NCBI GenBank assembly: GCA_037113605.1
Contig: CM073730.1
Span: forward strand, 126,231,176-126,295,175
Source of the DNA: Calophaca sinica
Taxonomy: Eukaryota; Streptophyta; Magnoliopsida; Fabales; Fabaceae
Direction of reading: 5' to 3'
DNA: 64,000 nucleotides
The position numbers were made by a program, and so were the translations under genes. Each line of letters starts with the position of its first letter. Within the stretch, counting starts at the first letter, position 1. Shown piece after piece: positions 34,039-46,040 of this stretch. The notes under the pieces were generated by a model. It had not been told where the DNA came from. It ran no database searches and saw only the letters and a list, made by a program, of their open reading frames with translations.

Positions 34039-34043
34039 CCATC

Positions 34044-35574
34044 TTTTGAAACTTTATCTCCTCATCATTTCTCAATGTGATTTTGAGAGAAGACATTCCC
34101 CCCGTCCATAGTAAACTTGGCCACCCTTCTCTTATCCTTGGGAATTGGTTCTTCATCCATTTTGGGCAAAGTCGATTGCTCATTATATCTAGTGGCTACC
34201 CGATCTTGCCTCCCATCCTTCTTAAGAGATGTCTTACTTTCTTGACTGGGTATTACTAAGGTAGAGCCATGACCAGATGAAACATATCGCCTAATTAACT
34301 CATTAGTTAGCTGCCCGGGCCTCAGAGGTTTCTTCCCACGCTTACCATTAGGTGAGTGACTACCTATGGGTGGAATCTGATGGGGCTCTCCAAGTCTCTC
34401 AAAGACTGAAGGTCGATTAATTTCATATTTTAGCCGATTACCCTAACTTAGTTCGGCTATTTCCTTTTTTTTTGCCTCCATACGTGCTACCTTGGTTTCT
34501 TATGCTCGCTTGAAGATTCATAGTCTGAAGGTTTTGATAAAGACACCATATTTACAGTTGGGAATGGATCAGTATCCATAATCATCTCAGCTATCCCCTT
34601 ATCGGCTAATTTGAACTTATTGCATTTTGAATGAGCTTCCTGAAAACCATGCAATTAACAATTGCATGATTATAAGAATTGTGCCATTTACAATACTTTT
34701 TATTCTTCAGCACTTAAGGAAATGGGATCTTATGTCCATCCAGTAGCCAAATCTGCTTGTCCTTCAATAGATAATCAAAGATCTGATCCGCTTTGGAAAT
34801 GTCAAAGGAATACTCAAATTTCCTTCAAACGACTTGCTCTATTTCCCTTTACCAGGTCTCAAGGCAGAGCAAGAATAGTTTTTCCTTTTCAAGATCTCAA
34901 CTTCGATGATGTCTACCGCAGATTCGATTGACTCATCATTAGATTCTTCCACATCTACTATGGATACCAGCTGAGGACCTCTGTCTCGATTAGCATGCCT
35001 TTTCCTTTTCTCTTTCTTCTGTATAAAATGTTCAATACGTACTGTTGGACGCTAATTGATTCAAATATGTGCACGCTTGCCCAACCAGTTTCTCCTTCAA
35101 TTGTGGGTGTATGCTACTGATGGCCATAACAACATATCTAGCTTCAGGGAGTTGTAAAGAACATTTCCCAGCCGTTGTCATGAACCCTTCAATGAAATTG
35201 GCAGCCGATTCATCCACTTGTTGTCTCAGATTCATGAAATCGGCTGTTGTACAATAAAATCTGTCATGAAAACATATTTCCATATCTACCCAGGTTTGGA
35301 CAGAGTTTAGTGGTAGGGAAGAATACCAAGTAAAAGTCGTGCCTGTAAGGGACAAAGGGAATAACTGCAGCTTATGGTATTCATTATGATTCCCTTCCCC
35401 ACATTGAGCAGTAAACCTGCTAATATGCTCTATAGTAGATTTTCCATCTTCACTAGAAAAAGGTAGCAAAATCTGGAGTCTTATAACCTCTGGGCAATGG
35501 TACCATCCTATCAACCCATTCTGGATAAGGCTTCCTGTAAACCGGTCTATCCAAGGGCTTGAGTTGCACACCAA
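34044..35574 (-). pseudogene. gypsy gag (retrotransposon gag domain) and following linker
   Basis: The domain at 35032-35574 contains the gag core: FTAQCGEGNHNEYHKLQLFP, then TTFTWYSSLPLNSVQTW, DMEICFHDRFY and FMNLRQQVDESAANFIEGF. This is the capsid-like retrotransposon gag fold. The stretch 34050-35030 continues toward protease but is out of frame. Confidence 0.75.
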
Positions 35575-36386
35575 AATATTTCTTTATGGTGTCAGCAATG
35601 AGACCAGGATCTATCAGTTGTGGTCCACCAAGCCTGAGTTCAGCCGCATTTGGAGCAATCGTATTTGGTTGATGTCGTGGCGTTGCTTATGCCTGGTGTG
35701 TTCGATTTGGGGGATTGAGGTATGGTTGGCTTGGTGCAGGAGATGGGTTAACAACCCATGACTGCTCCAAATTCTCATATCGAGGAATCCTACCTTGAGT
35801 TCCTAGGACAGCCAAATTTTTAAGTGTGAAAGGTGGAATCATGTTCTAGGTCTGTTCTCCACAATAACCAGCCACCCTTGGGGGATTTGAACCCACCAGA
35901 GCATAGATAGGTCCTTCAGAAGTTGGTTAGTGGAATGGTGTATTAGCCGAGGCAGGTGGAAAAATACCCCATTGCTGCTGCCCTGGATAACCACCAGGTG
36001 GCCTCCCTGAATCTCCTCCTGAGCCGAAGGCTTGTCCCCCATCATACTGAGGATTAGCTACTAGTGGCAATGTAGGAAAAGTGAAAAGTGAGGTGGAGTT
36101 TTCAAATGATGATTTTTAGTTTCTATACTTATTTTTGTCCCCTAACTATCAAATTCTGGCTCTGCCCCTGATGGAGATATCAAATAGATCTTTATGTTGC
36201 GCATAAGTTTAGATAGTGCATTTTCAAAAAGACTTTATTTAATCTCAAAAACTTTTATTTTGCTTCTTCAAAAATGCGTTATCTTCGGCATACCTTTTTT
36301 TGGGTATTAATCTTTGCATGACTTCATATAACACATTTTTCCATGAAAAATATCATAAAATAGATATTAGCTTTTGGATTATGTGC

Positions 36387-36520
36387 TTTTTTTTTTGGTA
36401 CAGCTGGCCTAGTGGTCTACACACACATAGGGGGTGGGGGAGAGGGACAATGGGGGATCGAACCCCCGTCCCAACACAACACCACACGTCCCAATTGCCA
36501 CTGCGCTGGGCAGGGCGGGA
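36387..36520 (-). repeat. tRNA-derived SINE
   Basis: On the - strand an A-box-like GCGCAGTGGCAATTGGG is followed by a perfect B-box-like GGGGTTCGATCCCC, and the unit ends in an A-tail (the T-run at 36387-36396 on the + strand). This is the expected SINE layout. It does not fold as a functional tRNA. Confidence 0.6.
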
Positions 36521-36539
36521 CTATTTTTATTCTTCGTGT

Positions 36540-37100
36540 TTTTTCACATAACGCATTGATTAATAACCGTTATCAAATAGGCGAAATAAGGCATAGTAAA
36601 TATGTTTCTATAGTATTACTCAATTTGCAAACTACACTTTTAATAAACATTTAATTGTGAAATTTGACCTAAAATAGCACACATATGATTGTTTGGGTAA
36701 CCGTTAACCTTTCAAACACACAAAATCTTTAGCCCTATTCTCCATTAAATGTAGGCGATGTCTAAAGTACACCACCTTGTAGGTGATGCACCATGCACCA
36801 TGCACCATGTCATTTTGCTAATTTTCAAAAGTTTTTCAACTCTTACAAATTATGAATCAGGCCCTTTGTACATAATACTCACTCACACCTTATCAGAACC
36901 CAAAGATTATTCCCTCGTCCCTCCTCTAAATACCCCACGTTCACGAAAAACCCAAATCAACGTTATTGTTGAAATGAAATAGCTTCGTCATCTTGTTCGC
37001 GAGATATGTGTTCTAATATATGAATTCCATGGTCCCAAGCTCCAACACCTTTGTTTAATAATGGTATGCACACGAGGGTTTGGAGGCCAAATATTTTGCA
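36540..37100. other. Non-coding stretch between the SINE and the PPR pseudogene region
   Basis: Contains a triplet of CACCATG repeats at 36790-36809 (GATGCACCATGCACCATGCA). A similar GGTGCATGGTGCACCACC sits at about 47190-47207, beyond the other end of the PPR region. No gene was recognised. Confidence 0.4.
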
Positions 37101-37103
37101 CCA

Positions 37104-37480
37104 ATGTTCTGAAAACCGGACCGGTCACTAAATTGGTGAAGACACTGGTTCAAGGTTCGATGTTTCAACCACAGTTGAACCATGGTCGAATCGGTAATAA
37201 TTAAATATATATATTTCTAAGTGATAAACTTAAGATATAATCAATTTTTAAGTTAAAGTAAAATAATCATTATATATATTTCATTGGATAAAAAATTAAT
37301 AAAAAAGAAAAAATAATAAAAACCTATGTATATGTATTTTTATAACTTGTTATTGAACTTTTACTTGGCTAAAAAATATATTTTTTTCAGCTTAAAACAT
37401 AATATTTGAAGAAAAAAATGAAAAGGTAACCAGATCGATTCAACCCGGTTTCACACCACCGGTTTCCACTAGTTCTGGAG
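37104..37480. mobile_element. Probable hAT-type MITE with CCGGTTT ends
   Basis: Left GTTCTGAAAACCGGACCGGT and right CCGGTTTCACACCACCGGTT regions are inverted and rich in CCGGTT/GGTTCAA, enclosing an AT-rich core. This is similar in style to the ends of the hAT transposon at 10787-14626. Exact ends and target duplication are not resolved. Confidence 0.45.
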
Positions 37481-37993
37481 CCAGCCAATTTCCTGCGTGA
37501 ATGGACGGGACATCTGACACGTTCAATTGTCTTATACTCTCACACGGCGAGAGGGAGAGGTTGTTGACACCGATTACCCAAACCGGAGTGGAGTTAAAGT
37601 AGGCCTAGTAAGGAAGTCATTCGCCGTTGACAAAGGACTAAGTCATGGAGACCGGGAAGAACCATTTTGCGAAGCACTGTAATCAACTTCACCACATTGA
37701 GCTCAACTTGACCAAGCAACATCAAACTGAACAGCTCCATAGTCGCATCTGATCAGTTATGGGTCGGATACTTATCAATCATAGTGATCCAAGTAACAAC
37801 ATCCTTATAAGAACTTTTGTCAAACACCTCGCGCACATTTTTCAACCCACCACGTTCAGCGTAAAAATGGATTAACCCATTTCGTATAAACAGTTCGGAA
37901 GTAACACCCATTTTCCAAACAACTCAATGCATTGATTATCCCTCAAATAGCAAGTTGCTCGCAAGCCTTGAGCATGAAAACGAAGCTTCTACA

Positions 37994-38169
37994 TGTTAAC
38001 AATGTGAATGCATAGAGAAGAGAAGAGAAGAGAAAAGAAGAAAGGAGACTAGGGTTTCATAGAACTGCAATTAACAAGTCTTCACAATACAAGACAATAA
38101 AGAAGTATAAATACTAAAGATACAAAAGACTAAACTACCCTTAGTACTAATATTATATATTATCTAACA
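37994..38169 (-). repeat. copia 3' LTR
   Basis: Terminal direct repeat of 176 bp, TG..CA, carrying the longer GAAGAGAAGAGAAGAG variant. Confidence 0.92.
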
Positions 38170-39640
38170 ACCCCCCTCAAACTCACGATGCATTAATAGG
38201 GAGCATAGAGAGTTTTTGTCAGTCAAGAAGCGAAAACATTTGATAGAATGCGATTTTGTGAACAAGTCAGCAATCTGCACGAGGAACAAATAAAGGGTAA
38301 AGAAATGGTGCCTTTGAAGATGATGGTGTGTGAGGTGACAATCAATCTCAATATGCTTGGTGCGTTCATGAAAGACCAAGTTGTGGGCAATTTGAATAAC
38401 ACTCTTGTTATCACAGTACATAGGAATCGGTCCAGAGAGGGAGACACCCATATCAGAAAGAAGCCAACGTAACCAAACTATTTCCAGTAATTATGCGTCA
38501 TATACGATACTCGACGTAGAAGAGCGGGAGACAATATCTTGCTTCTTGCTCTTTCAAGAATAAGAGAGTCTTCTAGAAAAATTCAAAACCTTGTGGTAGA
38601 CTTGCGATCAGTGGAGTCACCAGCCCAATCAGCATCAGAGTAAGCAAGCAACTCCAAAGAAGAAGATGAAGAAAAAAGAAGACTCTGAAATTGAGTGCCC
38701 CGAAGATACCGAAGAATGTGAAGAACAACTAACCAATGCACTGTAGTAGGAGAAACAACAAATTGACTGACAACTTGCACTGCATAAGCAATATCAGGTC
38801 TAGTAATGGTAAGGAACACCAAGCTGCCAACCAATGCACGATACAAAGTGGGATCAGGAAGAGGAACACCATCAGAGGAGACATATTTTGCATTAAGCTC
38901 AAGAGGAGTGTATGTTGCTCGAGTATCAGAAAGACGAGTTTGTTCAGGAATGTTGGCAATATACTTAGATTGAGAGAGAAGATAACCTTTAGGAGAATAC
39001 GTAACTTCAATCCCTAAGAAATAGCGAAGAGGACCTAAATCCTTCATCTCAAACTATTTTGCTAACTGTAATTTCAATTTTGCAATCCCATCAACATCAT
39101 CCCCTGTGATAATCATGTCATCAACATATAAAGAGAGTATAATACGACAATGAGAAGTAGTTTTTAGAAACAAAGCATAATCATGATCACTGGAATGGAA
39201 GCCAAGAGATGCAATCACAGCAGAGAACTTCTCAAACCAAGCCCGTGGAGCTTGTTTGAGACCATAGAGGGCCTTCTTTAACTTACACACCTCCCCCGGA
39301 TTATGAGAAACACCTGGTGGAGGTACCATGTAAACCTTCTCTTGAAGATCACCATTTAAGAATGCATTCTTAACATCCATCTGAGAAATATGCCACTGAC
39401 GAATAGATGCAGCTACTATAAGAGTGTGAATGGTAGTCATCTTGGCAACGGGAGCAAAAGTTTCTTCATAATCTATACCTTATTGCTGTGAGAATCCCTT
39501 AGCAACAAGACGAGCTTTGTAACACTCAATTGACCCATCAGAATTAGTTTTGATCTTGTATACGCAACTAGATCCAATAACATGTTTTCCTGATGGGAAA
39601 GGTACCAGGTCCCAAGTATCTATCTAGTGTAAAGCAGAAA
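38164..39640 (-). pseudogene. copia reverse transcriptase and RNase H
   Basis: RT: QWHISQMDVKNAFLNGDLQE (catalytic D), LYGLKQAPRAWFEKF, and the active-site YVDDMIITGDD at about 39085-39135. Connection and RNase H: LRYFLGIEV, ITRPDIAYAVQVVSQF, the catalytic DADWAGD near 38600-38620, and MYCDNKSVIQIA near 38410. In-frame stops are seen at 39054-39056 (TAG where the family has glutamine, between LAK and FEM) and at 39624-39626. A break occurs near 38583. Otherwise the sequence is well conserved. Confidence 0.88.
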
Positions 39641-39843
39641 GCTCCTCTGCCATAACCTGCTACCAAAGGGGATCAAGAATAGCCTCTTTGTAGGAAGAGG
39701 GCTCAGACAAACTGTGAATAGAGGTTAGGAAAGGAGCAAAAAAAGGTGGAATAAGTGGAGTAAACAAAATCTGGTAATTGAGTGGACTTACGAACACGTG
39801 GAGGATAGCGAGGAGGAGAAGAAGGATCAACAATCGCAGGAGG

Positions 39844-40860
39844 TTATTGGGAAAGCGTGGGGACGGAGGAACATCTAGATGCTGTAGATAGACTAGTGTC
39901 AACCCTGCAATTCTCAACATCAGAGTCAGTGGAACTATCAATATCCATGGCAAAATGATCAATACGGATGAGTTCAGACCTGGTAGGACTATGAGAATCA
40001 GAGGAAAGAGAATCAAATGGTTTGTGCTCAAGAAACATAACATGACGGGAAACATAAAGTTTTTGACTTATATGGTCATAACAACGATAACCCTTCTGAC
40101 CATCCCCATAACCAAGAAAAACACATATTGCAGAACGAGAAGATAATTTACTACGTACTACATGTGGACGAAGAATAAGACAAGTGGAACCAATGACCTT
40201 TAGGGATGAGTAATCAGGAATACAACCATACAACTTTTCAAAGGGAGAAAAACCTGAGGTAACAGAGGATGAAATTCTTTTAATAGCATAGACAGCAGTA
40301 AGAACAGCTTCACCCCAAAACTCACTTGGAACTGAAGCAGACAACAAAAGGGAACGAGCAGTTTCAATAATATGACGATGTTTCCTTTCAGCAACTCCAT
40401 TACGTTGAGTGTCGGTCTGAAGTGCAGTGAAGAGTACCATTAGAAGCAAGTAACTCAGAGAATTTATTAGAGGTATATTCATCACCTAGATCATATCAAA
40501 AGCACTTGATAACAACATTATGTTAAGTTTTAACTAAAGCACGAAACATGTGATAAATGCCAAAGAACTCAGAACGATGTTTCATAAGATAAACCCAACA
40601 ATAACGAGTATAATCATTAATAAACGAGACATAATATCTAGATCTACCTTTGGTAGGAATAGGAGATGGACCCCATACATCAGAATGAACTAAGTCAAAG
40701 GGTGCACTCGAAATGGAAACATTTTTGCTAAAAGGCAAAGCAGAAAATTTAGCAAGTTTGCAACCACAACAATCAGAAATATCACGAGGTTGCAATTTTC
40801 CCAGAGCTCTTGTAGAAACTAAGTATTTTAAACGAGGAGAGAAAACATGACCAAGACGAG
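39844..40860 (-). pseudogene. copia integrase
   Basis: 40523-40795 carries the zinc-binding end and the first catalytic block (CCGCKLAKFSALPF, then DLVHSDVWGPSP). After a frameshift and stops near 40430-40520, 39844-40420 carries NGVAERKHRHIIETARSLL (catalytic E region), SEFWGEAVLTAVY and the GKEYR-like GYGDGQKGYRCYD block. This is the DDE integrase core, but broken. Confidence 0.85.
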
Positions 40861-40976
40861 AGTGTCATAAATAAAAATTAGAAGAGGATGAACTCAACCG
40901 AAAAGATGATCGGTCAACACTAAAAGCTGCAACATCCGGAACTTTCAACTTATCCAAAATATAAAGTCCTCCTTGC

Positions 40977-41528
40977 CTACGGCTTGTCCCAATCATCCTC
41001 TTGGATTGTGGATCCTATACATAACAAGCATTGGAAGTAAAAAAATACCGAGAAACCAGAATCAGACAATTGACCAACAGAGACAAGATTCATAGTGAGG
41101 TTAGGAATGTAGTAAACATTTGAAAGTGATAAATAGGATGTGCAAATAGATCCTATGCCTGCTAATGGCATGGGAGTGCCATCAGCAGTCATCACTGGCA
41201 TAGTTGAAGCAGGATGTAAGAATGCAAATGATGTACAATCCGATGACATATGATGAGAGGCTCCAGAGTCAACCATCCATATAGAGGAAGATATACTTGA
41301 CGAGCTAGAGGATGACAAACCTTTAAAGGAGGAAGAAGACATGGCATGTGGCTGAGTAGCAAGAAATTTTTGAAACTGTTCATTCAATTGCATGCTACTA
41401 GATTGAAGATAATCATGTTTTTCACCCACCATTGCAACTATTATCACAGACCCAAGAGACCAGCAAGTATAAACAATAAAAAGAGAAGAGAACCAAATAC
41501 CAATATGTTGAACAGAGACAAACCTCAA
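40977..41528 (-). pseudogene. copia aspartic protease region
   Basis: WMVDSGASHHMS at about 41250-41290 is the copia protease active site (D-S-G). It is followed by VYYIPNLTMNLVSVGQL, the usual lead into the GAG-pre-integrase domain. Upstream, a serine-rich linker replaces the CCHC knuckle that normally precedes the protease; I see no CCHC motif. Confidence 0.85.
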
Positions 41529-41893
41529 TTACTGCAAGAGGATTACTGTTGAATGGGTCACTTCAGAAGCTTGCTACTTGCTCACGGCAACAAAAAGGAA
41601 AATTTGGGTTTACCAAAATATTACTTGAATCTGCCAACAACTCCCACAAAAAAATTTTAGTCAGCCAAATACTTGAATTTGGACCAATGAGCTTTAACTT
41701 GCTCTCCCAAAGAAAATAATTCAAAGGGGACAACACATGCAAATGAGACGAAATAGGGACAAAACGAAACAGAGGCCAATCTATATGGTTTTCAAATCTT
41801 CCTTTTAGAAAATGGTAATAACAAAATCCAATGGAACTCAAAAATATGGTTGCAAATTTGATAACCCGACGAGAAGCATATGCCCAAATTGAC

Positions 41894-41905
41894 GATACCA
41901 AACTA
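41894..41905. repeat. LINE target-site duplication, left copy
   Basis: GATACCAAACTA, identical to 45766-45777 on the other side of the LINE. Confidence 0.9.
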
Positions 41906-42099
41906 TTTTTTTTTAAATGAAGGAAAGGAGCCTCGTTAAAACCTTCTGATGCAAAACCCTCCTTAGAAAAAAAAATATCTAGAAGGAAAAAGAGTACTCT
42001 TCCCTGTTTATATTAATAAAGAGAAAAAAAACAGTAACAAAAGGTGATTGGGGGACTAGGCCAAAACCCAAGACCGGAACAAAAGAATAAGCAATACAA

Positions 42100-42780
42100 T
42101 CTAAAAAGACATCAGAGCACCTAGGAAATGACAATCTAGCCCAAAAGAGGCTAGGGGAACCTATAGGAAGGCAAGCTATTTCTATTTCTAAAGAAATCAT
42201 CAGAAATGAAGGTCGGGATGGTATTCCACCAATCAGTACCGTTGACATGAGTTCCATGAGAGGCAAGCTTGTCAGCACAAGAGTTTTCTTCTCTGTATAT
42301 GTGGGAGAAAATGAAAGACATCTGCTTAGTAAGAGCAATACAATTGGACCACCTGTTTCTGAGCTTCCAAGGCACAATAGACATGTTTTTAATGGCATCA
42401 ATAACTAACTGGGAGTCACATTCTAACCATAAACAACACCAACCTCTTTTAAATGCAATCTCAATAGTAATCATTGTACCAAAGAGTTCTGCCTGAAGAG
42501 CATTAAGATGCCAAGGTTAGCAGAAAAACAGCTAAGAACAGAAGCATTAGATCCTCTAAAGATGCCCCCACAGGAAGCCGAACCAGGACAATCCTTAGTT
42601 GCACCATCAGTGTTGCACTTAATCATATGATAGGCGGGACGTTTCCAGATAACTTCAATGATATTCTGGCGATGATTAGAATGACCCTCCACTTTGAAAG
42701 TCTTCAAAATAGTAAACTCCGAGATAGAAGAAGACATATTCCCCCTGCTAGAATTCCCAACAAGAGAGACATTACTCAAG
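42100..42780 (-). pseudogene. LINE RNase H domain
   Basis: Plant L1-type RNase H: IKCNTDGATKDCPGSASCGG (first catalytic D), LWLECDSQLVIDAIKN (D), then IYREENSCADKLASHG (final catalytic region). A frameshift near 42480 separates the first part from the rest. Confidence 0.85.
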
Positions 42781-44060
42781 ATATGATTATTGGCGATTGA
42801 GGAGGAATTAGCTTATTGTCAAACCGCTGACTTATTTCTACAATGCGGATAGTCCAATAAACATTGATAATAGAGGAAATAACAACATCAAAAACTTGTG
42901 TGCTCCAACCTCTATTACATATAGTGAGGGTGGACTGGGGAGAGGAGCAATCCACACAGTTATTAAGAACCATGCTAAGCCAATTCCAAAGGTAAGAATC
43001 AAAAGGGCAATCCAAAAACAAGTGGTGGGAAGTTTCAGCATACTTCCCACAGAGAGAGCAAACAGAAGCCACAATAATACCTTTATTTCGCAGGTGATCA
43101 TCAGTAGGAATTTTATCATGAAGAAGTCTCCAAAGAACAAAGAATTGAGATGGAGGAACACAGTTTCTCCAAATTAATTTAGCCCAAGGAGCATGCTGGC
43201 CTATAGGCTCATGGAACAAGAAGGCATCCTTAGAAGTTAAAATACTAGAGTCATTAGCATCCCAACGTAAAACATCCAGCCAATGATCAATAGGAATAAC
43301 GATCCCTTTAATCTCGACCAAGATATTGGGAAAGCGGGAGCAAAAGCAGCAGGAATACTCCAAGAACCATTATGAATGAAGTCACTAACCTTAGCCTTGA
43401 GCCTGTGGTGCAAAGAGGGATGAATTCCCATGATATCCACTATGGGTCTAGACAACCAGGTATCCGTCCAAAAGTTGATGTTAGAGCCATCACCAAGATG
43501 CCAGATAGAGTTTTCAACAATAACGGCCAGGTTGGACTTGATGCCAGACCAGATAGAGAAGGAGACATGATATGTAACTGGAGAATTATTTTTGAAAACT
43601 CGGGCTCTTAGGAAGTTGGCCCATTGCAAGTCAGACATCCTGAACTCCCAAGCCAGCTTAAGCAAACTCGTTTTGTTAATAGAGTTAATAGGGCGGACCC
43701 CCAAACCACCTTCAAGAAGAGGGGAGCAAACTTTTTCCAGGCAACAGTGACTTACTTCCGAGAGGAAACATCTCCATACCAAATGAAATTCCTAATCCAC
43801 TGATCCAAAGAGGAGAGAAGGTTTTTAGGCCAAGCATAAAATATGAAAGCTGTAAACTAACATGCCAAGAATGATGGATTTCACCAATTGAACCCTGCCC
43901 ATAACAGACAACAAAAAGCCTTTCCAATAAGAAAGCTTGGCCTTAATACAATCAACAATAGGAAGAAGATGAGCACGCTTTGGAGCGCCCTGAATGAGAG
44001 GAACACCTAGATAGGTGAAGGGAAGAGAGCAAGCAGAGAACCCCAATAAGCTCAAAATAA
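42776..44060 (-). pseudogene. LINE RT C-terminal part and zf-RVT domain
   Basis: LPFTYLGVPLIQGAPKRAHL and KAKLSYWKGFLLSVMGRVQL mark the RT thumb. The zf-RVT segment is at 42850-43170 (WRLLHDKIPTDDHLRNKGI, CSLCGKYAETSHHLFLDCPF). Several frameshifts occur (near 43237-43363 and 43712-43927). Confidence 0.85.
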
Positions 44061-44073
44061 GCCTTACACGAGG

Positions 44074-45358
44074 CTAAGAGATGCTGCCAGAATAGAATTT
44101 AGATTTTTTGGAGCCAATAACTTGCCTAGAAACAACCTCATACTCCGCAAAAAGCTTCAACAGATTATTAATATTCCTTTGAGTAGCCCGACAGAAGATC
44201 ATAACGTCATCTGCATAAAGCACATGACTCGACACCCTGTAATTTCTGGGGCCAGACATTAACTGTAATTTATCATCAGCAACAAGCTTGGAAATGCCCC
44301 TACTAAGCACATCCTCAGCAATACAAAACAGAAGAGGAGATAAAGGGTCACCCTGATGAACACCCCTTTTGCAACTAAAGAAACCAGCTGGATGACCATT
44401 AATAGAAATAGAAAGCTTAGCCGAGTGAAGAATTAAATTAATCCAACCACAGAATTTGTCGTTGAAACCAAAAGCATGGAGAACCTGAATCAAGAAATTC
44501 CAATCGATAGTATCAAAAGCTTTTTTTATGTCAATCTTCAAAGCAATTTGGCCACCAAAGGATCTATTCTTAAGAAGATTAATAGCTTCATAGGCAGTGC
44601 AAATACAATCAGAAATATTCCTTCCTTTAATGAAACCACGCTGATACTGAGAAATAATTTTTGGGGCCACCATCGCAAGCCTGTTTGCAATAACTTTAGT
44701 GATAATTTTAAATTGGAAATTAGCAAGAGCAATAGGCCGGTACTGATCTAAACGCTCCGCCCAAGCCACCTTAGGAATTAGAACAACAAGATTGTAGATC
44801 AAATTGGGAAGCAACCAACCCTACTTGAAAAACTGAAGAACTGCAGAAGAAACATCGTTAGAAATAATATCCCAATAAGTATGATAAAAATGACCACCAT
44901 ACCCTTCAGGACCAGGAGCACTATCCCCACTTAAAGAGAAAACAGCCTGCTTCACTTCCTCAAAGGAAGGCACTCTAGTGAGCAGATCATTATCCTCATC
45001 GATCCGCAGAATGAGGAATAACACTATCAATTAAACCATTGGACTGACAAGAGTTTCCAGAGGCAAACAGATTACTGTAATAAGTAACAATGTGCGCTTC
45101 AATGTCAGAGGGGTCATTGAGGAGATCATCCCCATTTTTAATAACTGAGATTTGGTTAGTGACACTTTTAAATTTGGCCATTCTATGGAAGAAAGCCGTA
45201 TTTCGATCACCCTGTAAATGCCAATTTAAACGAGCTTTTTCCCGCCAAAAATCTTCTTCATAATTCAAAGCCTCCTGCAATTTAAATTGAGCAGCCTTCT
45301 TTTGAAAAAAATAAATCATCAGAACCACCTGAGTTACTAATGTTAGCTTGCACCACAT
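44074..45358 (-). pseudogene. LINE reverse transcriptase core
   Basis: KARLNWHLQGDRNTAFFHRM and SAPGPEGYGGHFY (the usual PGPDG block) lead into 44074-44814. That part has YRPIALANFQFKIITKVIAN, QRGFIKGRNISDCI, LKIDIKKAFDTIDW, the RGVHQGDPLSPLLF palm block and the active-site YADD at about 44210. A stop at 44821 and a frame change near 45000 break it. Confidence 0.92.
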
Positions 45359-45399
45359 CTAACTCAGCCATGGCATTAGAAACATTTAAATGAACATTG

Positions 45400-45765
45400 C
45401 CAAACTTATCCTTATTCTAGGCCCTAAGCTTGAGTTTCAAAATTTTCAATTTTTGGGAGAGGACAAACATAGGACAGCCAGTCACCTCAGAGGCCCAAGC
45501 ATCCTTAATAACATTTATACAATTCGGATGTCTAGACCACATTTGCAAAAATTTGAAAGGAGAAGCAAAATTTTATCCGAGCTATTCATACTAAGAAGGA
45601 GGGGAAATGGTCAGACTTGTCCCTAGTAAGAGTGCAACAATCAACACTACTCCAAGAATCCACCCAATCATTATTACAGAAAGCTCTATCAAGTCTCTTA
45701 GCAACATAAGAATTACCCAACCTACCATTAGACCAAGTAAATTGAGATCCCCGAGTAGGCAAATG
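45400..45765 (-). pseudogene. LINE endonuclease C-terminus (truncated)
   Basis: The - strand reads GSQFTWSNGRLGNSYVAKRL then DRAFCNNDW and RDKSDHFPLLL, the end of the apurinic-type endonuclease domain of plant L1 elements (F-T-W and S-D-H motifs). The catalytic N-terminal half is absent because the insertion starts here. Confidence 0.85.
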
Positions 45766-45777
45766 GATACCAAACTA

Positions 45778-46030
45778 GCGATACTCTTCTATAAAAAAAA
45801 ATCCAAAAGGTGGGATTCCAAAAAGAAATTTCAAACGGTGGGATAAATCCAAATGGTGAAACAGTGGCTTAAAGGATGGCTCCGCAAAGATAAAATCCAA
45901 AAAGTGAGCAGTGGCTTTTGCGGTAAAAATTTCAAACAGTGAAATTTCAAACGTTGCCTCTCCTTCGGTCAAGAAACATAAATCTCTTCATTCTATTTTT
46001 ACAAGTGGTGGATATGGACCAACCTTACTC
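45778..46030 (-). other. copia leader region between PBS and LINE
   Basis: After LINE removal this joins 41560-41893. A frame (45775-45972) is open but built from repeats of an AT-rich unit (GTTTGAAATTT, CACTTTTTGGATTTTAT) and has no gag similarity. I see no gag in the ~880 bp between PBS and protease. Confidence 0.5.
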
Positions 46031-46040
46031 TTTGATACCA
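46028..46040 (-). other. copia primer-binding site
   Basis: On the - strand TGGTATCAAAGAG begins right after the LTR. It matches the initiator tRNA-Met 3' complement (TGGTATCAGAGC) with small differences. Confidence 0.8.

Larger units (their letters stand above)
30920..36060 (-). mobile_element. Tat-type Ty3/gypsy relic (gag to start of RT), split by a solo LTR
   Basis: Same family as the element at 48828-57332, in the same orientation. Only gag, protease and the protease-RT linker remain; no LTRs were found at either end, and everything 3' of the linker is missing. It is interrupted at 32537-34038 by a solo LTR of another element. Stops and frameshifts are abundant. Confidence 0.8.
41906..45765 (-). 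mobile_element. L1-type LINE, 5'-truncated, inserted in the copia element
   Basis: A 3.86-kb non-LTR retrotransposon bounded by a perfect 12-bp target duplication GATACCAAACTA (41894-41905, 45766-45777). The 3' A-tail appears as a short T-run at 41906-41914 on the + strand. The 5' end is cut inside the endonuclease domain, as typical for incomplete target-primed reverse transcription. It retains the endonuclease C-terminus, RT, zinc-knuckle-like zf-RVT and RNase H domains in order. It has the same orientation as the copia host element. Confidence 0.93.

Noticed and set aside
36400..36520. Possible tRNA gene (A- and B-box-like motifs)
   Set aside because: No cloverleaf can be drawn and it ends in an A-tail, so a SINE is the better reading. 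The same applies at 20181-20240 and 19797-19925.
45775..45972. 66-codon frame as copia gag
   Set aside because: The peptide comes from repeated AT-rich words and has no gag or zinc-knuckle motif.
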